This document shows positions 28,201-38,949 of a stretch of DNA of 64,000 nt, one piece after another. This stretch comes from Marinobacter orientalis (GTDB taxonomy: Bacteria; Pseudomonadota; Gammaproteobacteria; Pseudomonadales; Oleiphilaceae), in NCBI RefSeq assembly GCF_004792665.1, contig NZ_SRZX01000003.1:186001-250000 (forward strand), written 5' to 3'. Positions within the stretch are counted from its first letter, which is position 1. Each line of letters begins with the position of its first letter. Made by a program: the position numbers and the translations under genes. Below the pieces are notes generated by a model. It had not been told where the DNA came from. It ran no database searches and saw only the letters and a program-made list of their open reading frames with translations.

Positions 28201-30375
28201 TCAGAACGCGACGGCGCGGGCTGGTACGTGGCCGAGGATCTTCTCGATAACATCAGCGGGCCGGGCCGGGCCGTAGAAGAAACCCTGAACCTGATGGCAG
28301 CCAAGGCTTTTGAGGTAAACCAGTTGTTCGTCGGTTTCCACGCCTTCAGCCACGATTTCCAGTTTCAGGCCATGGGCCATGGCGACAATGGCGTTGACGA
28401 TGCAGGCGCCCTCCTCGCCACTGCGAATGGCCTTGACGAAGGACTGGTCCACTTTCAGGGTGTGGATGGGCAGGCGGTGTATGTAGTTCAGGGAAGAGTA
28501 GCCGGTGCCAAAATCATCAATTGCAATTCTTACACCTAATGCGGCCAGTTCCCGGAGTTTCTGACTGATCTGCTCAAGATCGTTCATAATGACGTTTTCT
28601 GTAATCTCGATCTCCAGGTTATGCGGCGGGAAACCATGGGCGTGAATCTGCTCCATGAGGGTCTCGACAAACCGGGGATGCTCCACCTGTACCGGTGACA
28701 GGTTGACCGCCAGCCGCAGGTCACTGTGGCCATCACGGATCCATTGCCCGACATCGTGACAGGCCCGGTCCAGTACGCATTCGCTGAGTTTGGCTATCAG
28801 TTTGGTTTCTTCCGCCAGTGGCAGGAAGTCGCGGGGATACAGCAGGCCCCGCTCAGGGTGTTGCCAGCGCACAAGTGCTTCCAGACCTACTATCCGGTTA
28901 CTGGTGGAACAGACCTGGGGTTGGTAGAACACCCGTAGCTCGTCCCTGTCCAGTGCCAGTCTCAGGTCCCGCTCCAGGTTCAGGCGGTTGGCGGTGTCGA
29001 TGCTCATGCTCTCGGAATAGAAACGATAGCCATCCTTGCCGCGGGCCTTGACATGGTACATGGCGATGTCGGCATTCTGGATCAGGTGGTCCATCGACTC
29101 ACCCGCCTCCGGATAGATGGCAATACCGATACTCACGCCCACGAACACTTCGTGATCACCCAGCTGGAACGGCGCTCTCAGGGCCTTGATCAGCTTCTTG
29201 GAAATCTGCCGCGCATCCTCGTGGCTGTGGATAGAGGGTAGCAGCAGTGTGAACTCATCGCCGCCAAAGCGGGAGAGGGTGTCCCCCTTGCGGAGGCACC
29301 GCTCCAGTCTCTGGGTAACCGCCTGCAGCAAACGGTCGCCCATGGCATGACCCAGGGTGTCATTGATGACCTTGAAACGGTCCAGATCAAGGAACATAAC
29401 CGCCAGTTTCTGCTTACTGCGGCGGGCGTGGGTAATGGCCAGATCAAGCCGGTCCTTGAACAGGGCACGGTTGGGCAACCGGGTCAGCAGGTCGTGATAG
29501 GCCTGGAAATTGATAAAGGCTTCTGCTTCCTTGCGCTCGGTGACATCGCGGGCAGTGCCGTAATAGCGGGCTTCCCGGCTGTGCCGTCGGTCGCTTTCGT
29601 TATTGGCGTGGGGCCAGGTTTCCGGATCGATGGGAAAAGCCGTGATCTCGAAGTGCCGGTTGGCCTTGCTGCTACCCCGGGTTTTCAGGCGTACTTCCAG
29701 AGTGCGGGGATTATCTGCGGTTACGTTGGGGCCTTTCAGGGCGTAGGTGCCCCTGGCGATGTCCCGGTCATCGAGGATGTGACGAAAGTGCCTGCCGACA
29801 AGTTCAGCGGGCCTGTAACCAAGCAGGCTCTCAATCTTGCTGTTCACAAAGCAGAAATGGCCACCGCCATCAAGCATGAAAACGATATCGGGAGAACTGT
29901 TGACGATGTAACGGTGAAGCTCTTCCGACTTCTGTAGACGGCTGCTCACGTGCTCGTGGGCACGGATCAGCGAACGTTTGCCGAGCACGCTGTTCACCGT
30001 GGTCAGCAGTTCTTCCGGGTCAAAGGGCTTGCGGATATAATCCAGTGCGCCTCTGCGCAGGGCCCGGCTGACAGAGCTGAACGAACTTTCTCCGCTGACC
30101 ACGATGACACCACAGTCAGGCTGGCGCGATGATAACCGTTCCATGACATCGAATCCGTCCACATCGGGCATTCGCAGATCCAGCATTGCCAGGTCAAAGG
30201 ATTCAGTCTCGAGGATCCGGTAAGCCATACGGCCGCCTTCCGCCTCGGCGACCTCATAGTCTTTACCCCTGAGCAGGGATGCCAGGCCGGACAGCAGTCT
30301 CGGATCATCATCGACGACGAGAATGCGTGCCTTTGCGCCGCTGCCGGAGGTCCACTCGGTGCTTGAAGGTTTCAT
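28201..30375 (-). CDS. Response regulator with PAS, GGDEF and EAL domains
   Basis: A 724-residue cytoplasmic regulator of c-di-GMP. A receiver domain (about 17-130, phospho-Asp in AMLDLRMPDVDG) is followed by PAS (about 150-260), GGDEF (about 285-440) and EAL (about 460-710). GGDEF is exact in SRFGGDEF, with the inhibitory RxxD site (RKGD) five residues before it. EAL keeps LEALVRW, ITENVIM, DDFGTGYSSL, KVDQ and AEGVET. Both activities could therefore be real. It starts 22 bp after the HDOD-kinase gene, so the kinase is its likely phosphodonor. Confidence 0.92.
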   Translation of the reverse strand: MKPSSTEWTSGSGAKARILVVDDDPRLLSGLASLLRGKDYEVAEAEGGRMAYRILETESFDLAMLDLRMPDVDGFDVMERLSSRQPDCGVIVVSGESSFSSVSRALRRGALDYIRKPFDPEELLTTVNSVLGKRSLIRAHEHVSSRLQKSEELHRYIVNSSPDIVFMLDGGGHFCFVNSKIESLLGYRPAELVGRHFRHILDDRDIARGTYALKGPNVTADNPRTLEVRLKTRGSSKANRHFEITAFPIDPETWPHANNESDRRHSREARYYGTARDVTERKEAEAFINFQAYHDLLTRLPNRALFKDRLDLAITHARRSKQKLAVMFLDLDRFKVINDTLGHAMGDRLLQAVTQRLERCLRKGDTLSRFGGDEFTLLLPSIHSHEDARQISKKLIKALRAPFQLGDHEVFVGVSIGIAIYPEAGESMDHLIQNADIAMYHVKARGKDGYRFYSESMSIDTANRLNLERDLRLALDRDELRVFYQPQVCSTSNRIVGLEALVRWQHPERGLLYPRDFLPLAEETKLIAKLSECVLDRACHDVGQWIRDGHSDLRLAVNLSPVQVEHPRFVETLMEQIHAHGFPPHNLEIEITENVIMNDLEQISQKLRELAALGVRIAIDDFGTGYSSLNYIHRLPIHTLKVDQSFVKAIRSGEEGACIVNAIVAMAHGLKLEIVAEGVETDEQLVYLKSLGCHQVQGFFYGPARPADVIEKILGHVPARAVAF

Positions 30376-30397
30376 TTTTTAAGCCCGTCGCTTTTCA

Positions 30398-32377
30398 TCA
30401 TTCGTCATCGTTTTTGTTATTTGCCGCCGAGGGGAACAGTATTCGGAATGCTGTCCCGCCACGCCCTGTGCGGCAATTAATGATGCCCTCCATGTCATCA
30501 ATCAACTGTTTCACCACGCTCAGGCCGAGACCGCTGTGGCCCTTGCCCTTGGTGGATTGAACCGGAGAAAACAGGTTCTTGCGGATATCGGCAGGAATTC
30601 CGTTGCCGGTATCCGCTATCTCCAGTTCAACCCAGGTCTTGCCGTTCTGCCATACAGGAGCGAGTGTGTGAACAGACACTTTGCCGCCCTCAGGCAAGCT
30701 CTCTACGGCATTGCGGACCAGGTTGATCACCACTTGCCGGATGACCGCGCCCGGCACAGTAACGTCAGTGGATTCGTCGCAAAGATCCAGCGTCAATGCC
30801 TTTTCGTTGTCGCTGAAAAGGCTGTCCTCCAGCAGGTCCCGCAGTATTCGTAGTTCGTCGTTCAGGTTGCACGCGCCCGCCAACTCCGCTTTTCCATGGT
30901 CCGGAGCGCGGCTGATCTGGAGCAGGAGGTCGCTGGCCCGGTCGAGTTCATCCCGTATGACGTCAAGCTCTTCCTGAATTTCGTCATCTTCAAGCCGGTT
31001 TCTCAGCTGATAGATATACTGCCGGATGATTGTCAGTGGATTGCTGACCTCGTGAACCTGGCGCCGGATAGTGTCGCGGGCCAGTTCGGCTTTGATGCTG
31101 TCCTGGCTATCGTTGCTGTCAGCCTGCATGGCAGCAACCGCCTGCGACAGCTTCTCGCTGAACAGCAGCCCGAGCTCTTCCGTCTGGCCCGAGTTGTCCC
31201 TGTCCGTACCGACGGCAAATACTCCGGTGCACTGGTCATTACCACTAACAGGAATGGCGACCAGTGACGGGGTTTTGAGCAGGGATAGCAGTTGCCGGTC
31301 CAGCACCGTTGGCGGGCGGTCGCCGAGGCACAGGGCTACTCCACTGGCGAATGCTTCGGTCAGAACACTGATGGCTGGCCCACTGGCAATCGTGAGGTCG
31401 GGGATGTCGCCATTGCTGGCAGAAAGCAGCGTCAGGCCATCTCCAGCAGAGCTGAAATACAGTGCTGGCAGGCCGGTAATCAGTGTCAGGCTGTTGACCG
31501 TTGCTGCCAGATGCTCGTGGGCGTTGCCGTGAATGGACGACAGCTCCAGTGCCTGGTTGGCCATGGCCTGCTTCAGTATTGTCTGCTTGAGCTTGTCGTT
31601 GGAGTGGCTGGCATCGTACCCATCAGACAACGGTATTCCGAGAGATTCGGCCATCCCGCCGACTTCCTGGTCAATGCGCCGGTTGATCTCCCGGGTCAAC
31701 TCTTCGTTCAGGCCGAATATGGTGCCGGCGGCGGCAATACCGGCGGCATCGGATAGCGCCAGCCTTGTGGAAAGGCCTATAAGTTTGACCAGGTGGCCGG
31801 CATCACGGATTTCTGTTGGCACTGCCTGCTGGTAACGCATGGCATCGGCAGCCATGGGGCCGAGCCCCCAGGAACTGACCAGCTCTGCAGCGATGTCGGC
31901 ATGGTGGTCAAAATAGTACTGTTGTATATCCCCTGGCGGCGTCTTGAGGGCGATCAGTTCGCCCACATTATGCAGCATGCCCAGCATGAAGGCCTGGTCA
32001 GGTTCAGGGTAGCGAGTCAGTGTTGCCAGTGCCCGGGCAGTGAGCGCCGTGGTCAGTGAATGGCGCCAGAAATCCCTGAGTTGTTGCCACTGGTCTGCCG
32101 CCAGTTCATAAAGGATCTGGCGCAGCGCAGCCGTCAGTACCAGCGTTCGGAAACGGTGTGTTCCAAGCCGGAGCAGCGCCTGGTCGATTGAACGGATTTC
32201 CGCAGCAGGACCATAAAGTGCCGAATTAGCGAGGGCAAGTACGCGGGACACCAGCGCGGTATCTGCTGAGACAATGTCACTGATGCTGCGGTAGCTCTTG
32301 TCCTGATTACAGGCTTCCAGCGCCCTGAGGGTCACTTCCGGGAGACTCGGTAACTGTATGTCAGGGGCAATCTGCAT
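30398..32377 (-). CDS. HDOD-domain sensor histidine kinase
   Basis: A soluble protein of 659 residues from ATG 32377, which has GGCAGG upstream; a TTG 18 bp earlier is possible. Domains: HDOD (about 10-210; SLPEVTLRALEACN, MLGMLHNVGELIAL), a GAF-like linker (about 270-400), HisKA with RQVHEVSNPLTIIRQY, and HATPase with N-box INLVRNAVES, G1 ADTGNGIP and G2 GHSGLGLSVV. No membrane segment is visible, so it senses a cytoplasmic cue. It lies directly upstream of, and probably in an operon with, the REC-PAS-GGDEF-EAL gene. Confidence 0.88.
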   Translation of the reverse strand: MQIAPDIQLPSLPEVTLRALEACNQDKSYRSISDIVSADTALVSRVLALANSALYGPAAEIRSIDQALLRLGTHRFRTLVLTAALRQILYELAADQWQQLRDFWRHSLTTALTARALATLTRYPEPDQAFMLGMLHNVGELIALKTPPGDIQQYYFDHHADIAAELVSSWGLGPMAADAMRYQQAVPTEIRDAGHLVKLIGLSTRLALSDAAGIAAAGTIFGLNEELTREINRRIDQEVGGMAESLGIPLSDGYDASHSNDKLKQTILKQAMANQALELSSIHGNAHEHLAATVNSLTLITGLPALYFSSAGDGLTLLSASNGDIPDLTIASGPAISVLTEAFASGVALCLGDRPPTVLDRQLLSLLKTPSLVAIPVSGNDQCTGVFAVGTDRDNSGQTEELGLLFSEKLSQAVAAMQADSNDSQDSIKAELARDTIRRQVHEVSNPLTIIRQYIYQLRNRLEDDEIQEELDVIRDELDRASDLLLQISRAPDHGKAELAGACNLNDELRILRDLLEDSLFSDNEKALTLDLCDESTDVTVPGAVIRQVVINLVRNAVESLPEGGKVSVHTLAPVWQNGKTWVELEIADTGNGIPADIRKNLFSPVQSTKGKGHSGLGLSVVKQLIDDMEGIINCRTGRGGTAFRILFPSAANNKNDDE

Positions 32378-32704
32378 AAGCCTGCCTGTGATCAATACCG
32401 GGGATTAGTCGTCAGTTTCTGTTTCTGACAGTTTGTTCATAAATGCACGTGGCTTCCGAGCTTAGACAATAAGTCGGAGTTATTAAACAGTTAATGTCCC
32501 TTTTCTTGAAAGAGTATTACCCGCCTTCGGGTATGTGTAAACTTTTTACAGATAAAATGTAGCCGATTATTCCAGGTTTTGCTGATTGGACAGTACCTTT
32601 TTGGCTACAGTTCGAACTTTGATCGGGTTACACTTGAACCAGTTCACAAATTTCCTCCCGGAATTGTGCCAGTCAACGGATCAGGCAGCGCCTATCAGCA
32701 ACAC
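32378..32704. other. Intergenic promoter region between HDOD-kinase and MinD-like genes
   Basis: A 327-bp divergent gap, more AT-rich than the genes. It holds a perfect 6-bp hairpin TACCCG-CCTT-CGGGTA at 32518-32533 with no T-run after it, and TAAACTTT (32538-32545) followed by GCCGATTA (32562-32569). The plus-strand frame is open from a TTG at 32579, but the extra 42 residues do not look like ParA-family sequence. No clear paired -35/-10 was found for either direction. Confidence 0.4.
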
Positions 32705-34033
32705 ATGACAGACTCCCTTGCTCCCAAGCAAAATCAGAGCCAACCCAGAACGCTGGCGATTACCGGTGGCAAGGGCGGTGTGGGCAAAACATCGGTTGCG
32801 CTGAATCTCTCCCTTACTCTTGCCCGTGAGGGTCACAGGGTTCTGTTGCTGGACGGAGACACAGACCTTGCGAATGTCAGCATTATGCTGGGTCGCTATC
32901 CCACCCGGACCCTGGCCAACGTAATGGCCGGAGAGTGTCATCTGCGCGATGTGATCATGGAGGCAGAGTGGGGGCTTCACATTATTCCCGGGGCGTCCGG
33001 TGTGGAACAATGCGTGGAGATGGCCGCCGACGAGAGCCTGCGGATACTGAAGGCCCTCTCCCGACTCGAGAAAGCTTACGATTATGTGATTATCGATACC
33101 GCTTCCGGATTGCAGAAAACCGGTATGCATATGATTGCAGCGGCGGAACTGGCCTGCGTCGTGGTCACTCCCGACCCCGCCTCGCTGACGGATGCTTTTT
33201 CACTGATCAAACTGCTGCTGCGTCGCGGTTACAGGCGGACGCCCAGTGTGCTGGTGAATATGGCCCAGGGCGCCAGCCAGGCAAGATCAGTATTTCAGCG
33301 CCTCGAGGCTGCGGCCCAGCGTCACCTCGGGGTAAAGCTGCATTATCTGGGGGCTATCTGGCGGGATGAAACGCTGCGTCAGTCTGTGCTGAATCAACGA
33401 CCGGTAGCGTTGATGCCGACGTCGGACCCTTCCTGTCGCCAGTTTCGTACCCTGGCGGATATGCTCAATGTGCGACTGCGCCAGCTCACTCCACGAAAAG
33501 CCGGAATTGCGGCCTATTGGCATCGCGTGTCTTCGGCGCCTGCGGCACCTGTCCCCTCCATCCGGCCTGATGAGCAACGCCCGCCCCCGGATCCGGCTTC
33601 GGAATGCAAACGGTTGATCAATGATATCGGGAAATTGCTGGCGGATAACAGCGATGCAACTCTGCTGCGTGATGAAGCGTTTACCGGTTTTTTTGCACTG
33701 TTGGGGCGCACAATGGATGCAGACACTATCGAAATTCTCCAGAAGGGTCTGGCGGCTCTTGACTGGGAGCGGCTGGGTAAGGATCAGCGGATCCATCTGG
33801 CGACCCACCTTCGCCACATCGCCGCTGAGATCGACCCGGGCCCGGATCAGTCCGGTTCAGGTCAGGACAGCGCGCAACGGGAGGCGCCCGGGACAGAGCG
33901 GATTCCCTATTATGACCGTATCAGCTTTGGCGACCAGAGCCGGCTTGTGAGAGCGCTCAGAGAACAGCCCTCCGATATTTCCCTGGATCAGTTATTACGG
34001 TCTCTCACAGATACTGACGGGAAGGGATCCTGA
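32705..34033 (+). CDS. MinD/ParA-family ATPase (FleN-like), orphan
   Basis: P-loop ATPase of the MinD/FleN branch with the deviant Walker A GGKGGVGKT (about residues 21-29), a DGDTDLANVSIMLG switch and IIDTASGL. It probably dimerises on ATP and positions or counts a cellular structure. The family core ends near residue 265. The last 175 residues, with a proline-rich linker and helical tail, are an extra domain I do not recognise. It is not next to flhF, fliA or che genes, so FleN itself is unlikely. ATG at 32705 gives 442 residues; the ribosome-binding site is weak. Confidence 0.8.
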   Translation: MTDSLAPKQNQSQPRTLAITGGKGGVGKTSVALNLSLTLAREGHRVLLLDGDTDLANVSIMLGRYPTRTLANVMAGECHLRDVIMEAEWGLHIIPGASGVEQCVEMAADESLRILKALSRLEKAYDYVIIDTASGLQKTGMHMIAAAELACVVVTPDPASLTDAFSLIKLLLRRGYRRTPSVLVNMAQGASQARSVFQRLEAAAQRHLGVKLHYLGAIWRDETLRQSVLNQRPVALMPTSDPSCRQFRTLADMLNVRLRQLTPRKAGIAAYWHRVSSAPAAPVPSIRPDEQRPPPDPASECKRLINDIGKLLADNSDATLLRDEAFTGFFALLGRTMDADTIEILQKGLAALDWERLGKDQRIHLATHLRHIAAEIDPGPDQSGSGQDSAQREAPGTERIPYYDRISFGDQSRLVRALREQPSDISLDQLLRSLTDTDGKGS

Positions 34034-34278
34034 CCCTTATTTCTGTCGCCTTTTTTTCCTGGAAATCACCTTATTAAATCGTCATGTTGTTTACTCTTTT
34101 TGTAGGGTAACTTTGCTGTGTCACCGCACTGTAATGTCCTCTGTGCAACGATCGATTTTATTTTCCGGAATCGTGGCCCGCAAAATGCAATGTGCAAGGG
34201 TCGGGAAAACAATCTTTCCTGCTCTGAAACCCACTGCACTTGATGGCCGCACAGCCAGAACGAGAAGGAGTTCAAGCC

Positions 34279-35817
34279 ATGGCAAAACAGCAACCAAAAA
34301 CCGGAACCTCTGTGTCCGGTGTTCTGGAGCAGCTACGAGGCAGAGATGTACTGATTACCGGCACTACCGGGTTTCTCGGTAAGGTGGTGCTGGAAAAACT
34401 GATCCGTACGGTGCCCGATATCGGCGGCATTCATCTTCTTATCAGGGGCAACAAACGCTATCCGGATGCCCGCGAGCGTTTCCTCAACGAAATCGCCAGC
34501 TCATCGGTATTCGAGCGTTTACGGCAGCAGGATAACGAGGCCTTCGAGCGTTTTATCGACGCTCGTGTTCACTGCATTACCGGTGAAGTCACGGAGTCGC
34601 GTTTCGGCCTGACACCCAACCGCTTCCAGGCGCTTGCGGGCCAGGTAGATGCGTTCATTAATTCCGCCGCCAGTGTCAACTTTCGTGAAGAGCTCGACAA
34701 GGCTCTGAAGATCAACACCCTGTGCCTGGAGAACATAGCTGCTCTGGCGCGGCTGAACAGCAAAATGGCCGTCATCCAGGTATCGACCTGTTATGTGAAT
34801 GGCAAGAACTCCGGGCAGGTGACCGAGTCTGTTATCAAGCCGGCAGGCGAAGCCATTCCCCGTAGTAACGGCGGTTATTATGAAATTGATGAGCTGGTGC
34901 ACCTGCTGCAGGACAAGATTGCCGATGTCCGTTCCCGTTATTCCGGCAAACTGCTCGAGAAAAAACTCGTCGACCTCGGAATTCGCGAAGCCAATATCTA
35001 TGGCTGGAGTGATACATACACCTTTACCAAATGGCTCGGTGAGCAACTGTTGATGAAGGCCCTGTCAGGTCGCTCACTCACTATCGTGCGTCCATCTATC
35101 ATCGAGAGTGCGCTTGAGGAACCATCGCCCGGCTGGATTGAGGGTGTGAAGGTTGCCGATGCCATCATTCTGGCCTACGCCCGCGGAAAGGTGTCCCTTT
35201 TTCCGGGAAAGCGCAGTGGAATCATCGACGTGATTCCGGTGGATCTGGTTGCCAACAGCATCATTCTGTCGCTGGCAGAAGCGATTGCCGAGCCAGGCCA
35301 GCGCAGGATTTACCAGTGTTGCAGCGGCAGTTGCAATCCGGTTTCACTGGGTGAGTTCATTGATCACCTGATGGCCGAGGCGAAATCCAGCTATGCCGAT
35401 TACAGCCAGCTGTTCTATCGCAAGCCCACCAAACCGTTTATTGCCGTAAACCGCAAACTGTTTGATGTCGTAGTAGGTGGTATGCGCTTGCCATTGTCCT
35501 TCGCCGGCAAGGCGCTCAGGCTGGCAGGCCAGAACCGGGAGCTGAAGGTTCTTAAAAATCTGGATACAACACGGTCGCTGGCAACCATCTTCGGGTTCTA
35601 TACCGCGCCGGACTATATTTTCCATAATGACGGGCTGCTGGCACTGGCCTCCCGCACGGCGGAAGTGGACCGGGTCCTGTTTCCGGTGGATGCCCGGCAG
35701 ATCGACTGGCAACTGTACCTGCGCAAGATTCATCTTGGCGGTCTCAATCGCTATGCGCTCAGTGAACGCAGGCTCTACAGTCTTCGCGCGGCCCAGCCTC
35801 GCAGGAAGGCAGCCTGA
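34279..35817 (+). CDS. Fatty acyl-CoA/fatty aldehyde reductase (alcohol-forming)
   Basis: NADPH-dependent reductase that turns fatty acyl-CoA and aldehydes into fatty alcohols for wax esters. It is very close to the 512-512-residue-class short bacterial enzyme known from Marinobacter. The Rossmann motif GTTGFLGK lies near residues 27-34, the SDR-type catalytic YxxxK is YTFTK in the DTYTFTKWLGE block, and the C-terminal sterile-like domain follows. From ATG 34279, behind AAGGAG, it has 512 residues. The N-terminal tail is polar (QQPKTGTS). It stands alone after a 245-bp gap and no wax synthase is adjacent. Confidence 0.93.
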   Translation: MAKQQPKTGTSVSGVLEQLRGRDVLITGTTGFLGKVVLEKLIRTVPDIGGIHLLIRGNKRYPDARERFLNEIASSSVFERLRQQDNEAFERFIDARVHCITGEVTESRFGLTPNRFQALAGQVDAFINSAASVNFREELDKALKINTLCLENIAALARLNSKMAVIQVSTCYVNGKNSGQVTESVIKPAGEAIPRSNGGYYEIDELVHLLQDKIADVRSRYSGKLLEKKLVDLGIREANIYGWSDTYTFTKWLGEQLLMKALSGRSLTIVRPSIIESALEEPSPGWIEGVKVADAIILAYARGKVSLFPGKRSGIIDVIPVDLVANSIILSLAEAIAEPGQRRIYQCCSGSCNPVSLGEFIDHLMAEAKSSYADYSQLFYRKPTKPFIAVNRKLFDVVVGGMRLPLSFAGKALRLAGQNRELKVLKNLDTTRSLATIFGFYTAPDYIFHNDGLLALASRTAEVDRVLFPVDARQIDWQLYLRKIHLGGLNRYALSERRLYSLRAAQPRRKAA

Positions 35818-35987
35818 AACCCGCAGGCCCGGAGGTCCCTGTCCCCCGGGTCGCTGTACTTGTTGTTTCTGCCAGTGGGTCTATCCTTTAAAGGCCGGCT
35901 TCAGAACAACGGGGTCACCCCTGGTCAAGTCGTCATTCTGGCTAAAAGTGCTGGCGCATTAGGACGTTAGTCTAATTCATTGTTCAC

Positions 35988-36003
35988 TGGCACGCATGTT
36001 GAA
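35988..36003 (+). promoter_or_regulatory. Possible sigma-54 promoter upstream of acs
   Basis: TGGCACGCATGTTGAA fits the -24/-12 consensus TGGCACG-N4-TTGC at every key base except the last (GA in place of GC after the 10-bp spacing). It lies about 90 bp before the acs ATG. One -12 mismatch makes the call uncertain. No enhancer-binding protein gene is nearby. Confidence 0.35.
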
Positions 36004-36091
36004 CTATGGGTATCCGTCTTCAGGGCTTGTTTGCCCGCACGCTCTATATTACATAACCGATAATGACAACAGACTCTAAAAGGGGAGCACA

Positions 36092-38038
<1,947 letters not shown>

Positions 38039-38082
38039 GGCCTGCTTGTGATCAGGCTGTTTACCTGTGAGGAATCTGTTGA

Positions 38083-38748
38083 ATGACACAAACCATTATC
38101 GTCGCCGATGATCACCCGCTGTTTCGGGCAGCCCTGAAGCAGGCGGTCAGTCAGGCGGTACCTGATGCCAAAACCGTGGAAGTTGACAGCATCAAGGCAC
38201 TGCAGGCGGCGGTAGAGTCGCACCCGGATGCGGATCTGGTATTGCTTGATCTGAACATGCCGGGCGCCCATGGCTTTTCGGGGCTCGTGTTCATGCGGGG
38301 TCAGTATCCGGGGTTGCCGGTAGTGGTTGTGTCAGGATCGGAAGAGATGCAGGTGATGCGCCGTTCGATCGATTACGGGGCGTCTGGCTTCATTCCGAAG
38401 TCCGCCCCTTTGCCGACTATTACCGAGGCAATTCAGGCGGTCCTGGAAGGGGATGTCTGGTTGCCGGTAGGTGTGGCGGACAAGATCGAGCGGATGCATT
38501 CGGACATGACCGATTTCTCCGAGAAACTGGCATCACTGACGCCGCAGCAGTTCCGTGTCCTGGGTATGTTGGCCGAGGGGCTTCTGAACAAGCAGATCGC
38601 CTATGATCTGGATGTATCGGAGGCAACCATCAAGGCGCATATCACAGCAGTTTTCCGGAAGCTGGGAGTGCGTAACCGGACCCAGGCGGTGATTGCCATT
38701 CAGCAGATGGAAATTGATCCTTCGGATACGTCGTTGTCTGGTAGCTGA
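38083..38748 (+). CDS. LuxR/NarL-type response regulator, likely ErdR/CrbR-like
   Basis: A 221-residue regulator with a receiver domain (phospho-Asp D56 in LVLLDLNMPG, phosphate-binding K in FIPKSAPL) and a C-terminal LuxR helix-turn-helix (LTPQQFRVLGMLAEGLLNKQIA ... LGVRNRTQAV). Established: the NarL-type regulators ErdR (Pseudomonas) and CrbR (Vibrio) activate acs for acetate use with the kinase MxtR/CrbS. Its place directly behind acs suggests the same role here; the kinase is not in the window. ATG at 38083 follows GAGGAA. Confidence 0.85.
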   Translation: MTQTIIVADDHPLFRAALKQAVSQAVPDAKTVEVDSIKALQAAVESHPDADLVLLDLNMPGAHGFSGLVFMRGQYPGLPVVVVSGSEEMQVMRRSIDYGASGFIPKSAPLPTITEAIQAVLEGDVWLPVGVADKIERMHSDMTDFSEKLASLTPQQFRVLGMLAEGLLNKQIAYDLDVSEATIKAHITAVFRKLGVRNRTQAVIAIQQMEIDPSDTSLSGS

Positions 38749-38808
38749 ATAGCGCAGGCAGTTTTAGTTTTTATGGAGACAGAAAAGCGGGAGGCCTCCA
38801 GTGGTTTT

Positions 38809-38893
38809 GTCGGATTACGCCTTTGGCTAATCCGACCTACATGTGAAGCAGGCCCCGGAAAGTAGGTCGGATTAGCGAAAGGCGTAATCCGAC
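38809..38893. repeat. Pair of inverted REP-like palindromes
   Basis: A 32-nt unit (38809-38840) and its reverse complement (38862-38893) match at 31 of 32 positions and are separated by 21 nt. Each unit is itself an imperfect hairpin built on GTCGGATTA and TAATCCGAC around GCC-TTT-GGC. The layout is that of REP/BIME repeats found between genes in many gammaproteobacteria and mobilised by RAYT (REP-associated tyrosine) transposases. None is coded in this window. Confidence 0.8.
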
Positions 38894-38949
38894 GACTCTG
38901 CCACGACTACCGGTATCACCCACACACCGACGGCACCCCCCCCGGCAAA

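Noticed and set aside
32538..32569. TAAACTTT and GCCGATTA as a flagellar sigma-28 promoter for the MinD-like gene
   Set aside because: The two halves resemble the consensus, but the gap between them is 16 bp rather than about 11, so they are unlikely to work as one promoter.
32705..34033. FleN flagellar number regulator
   Set aside because: The core is similar, but there is a long extra tail and no flagellar gene context.
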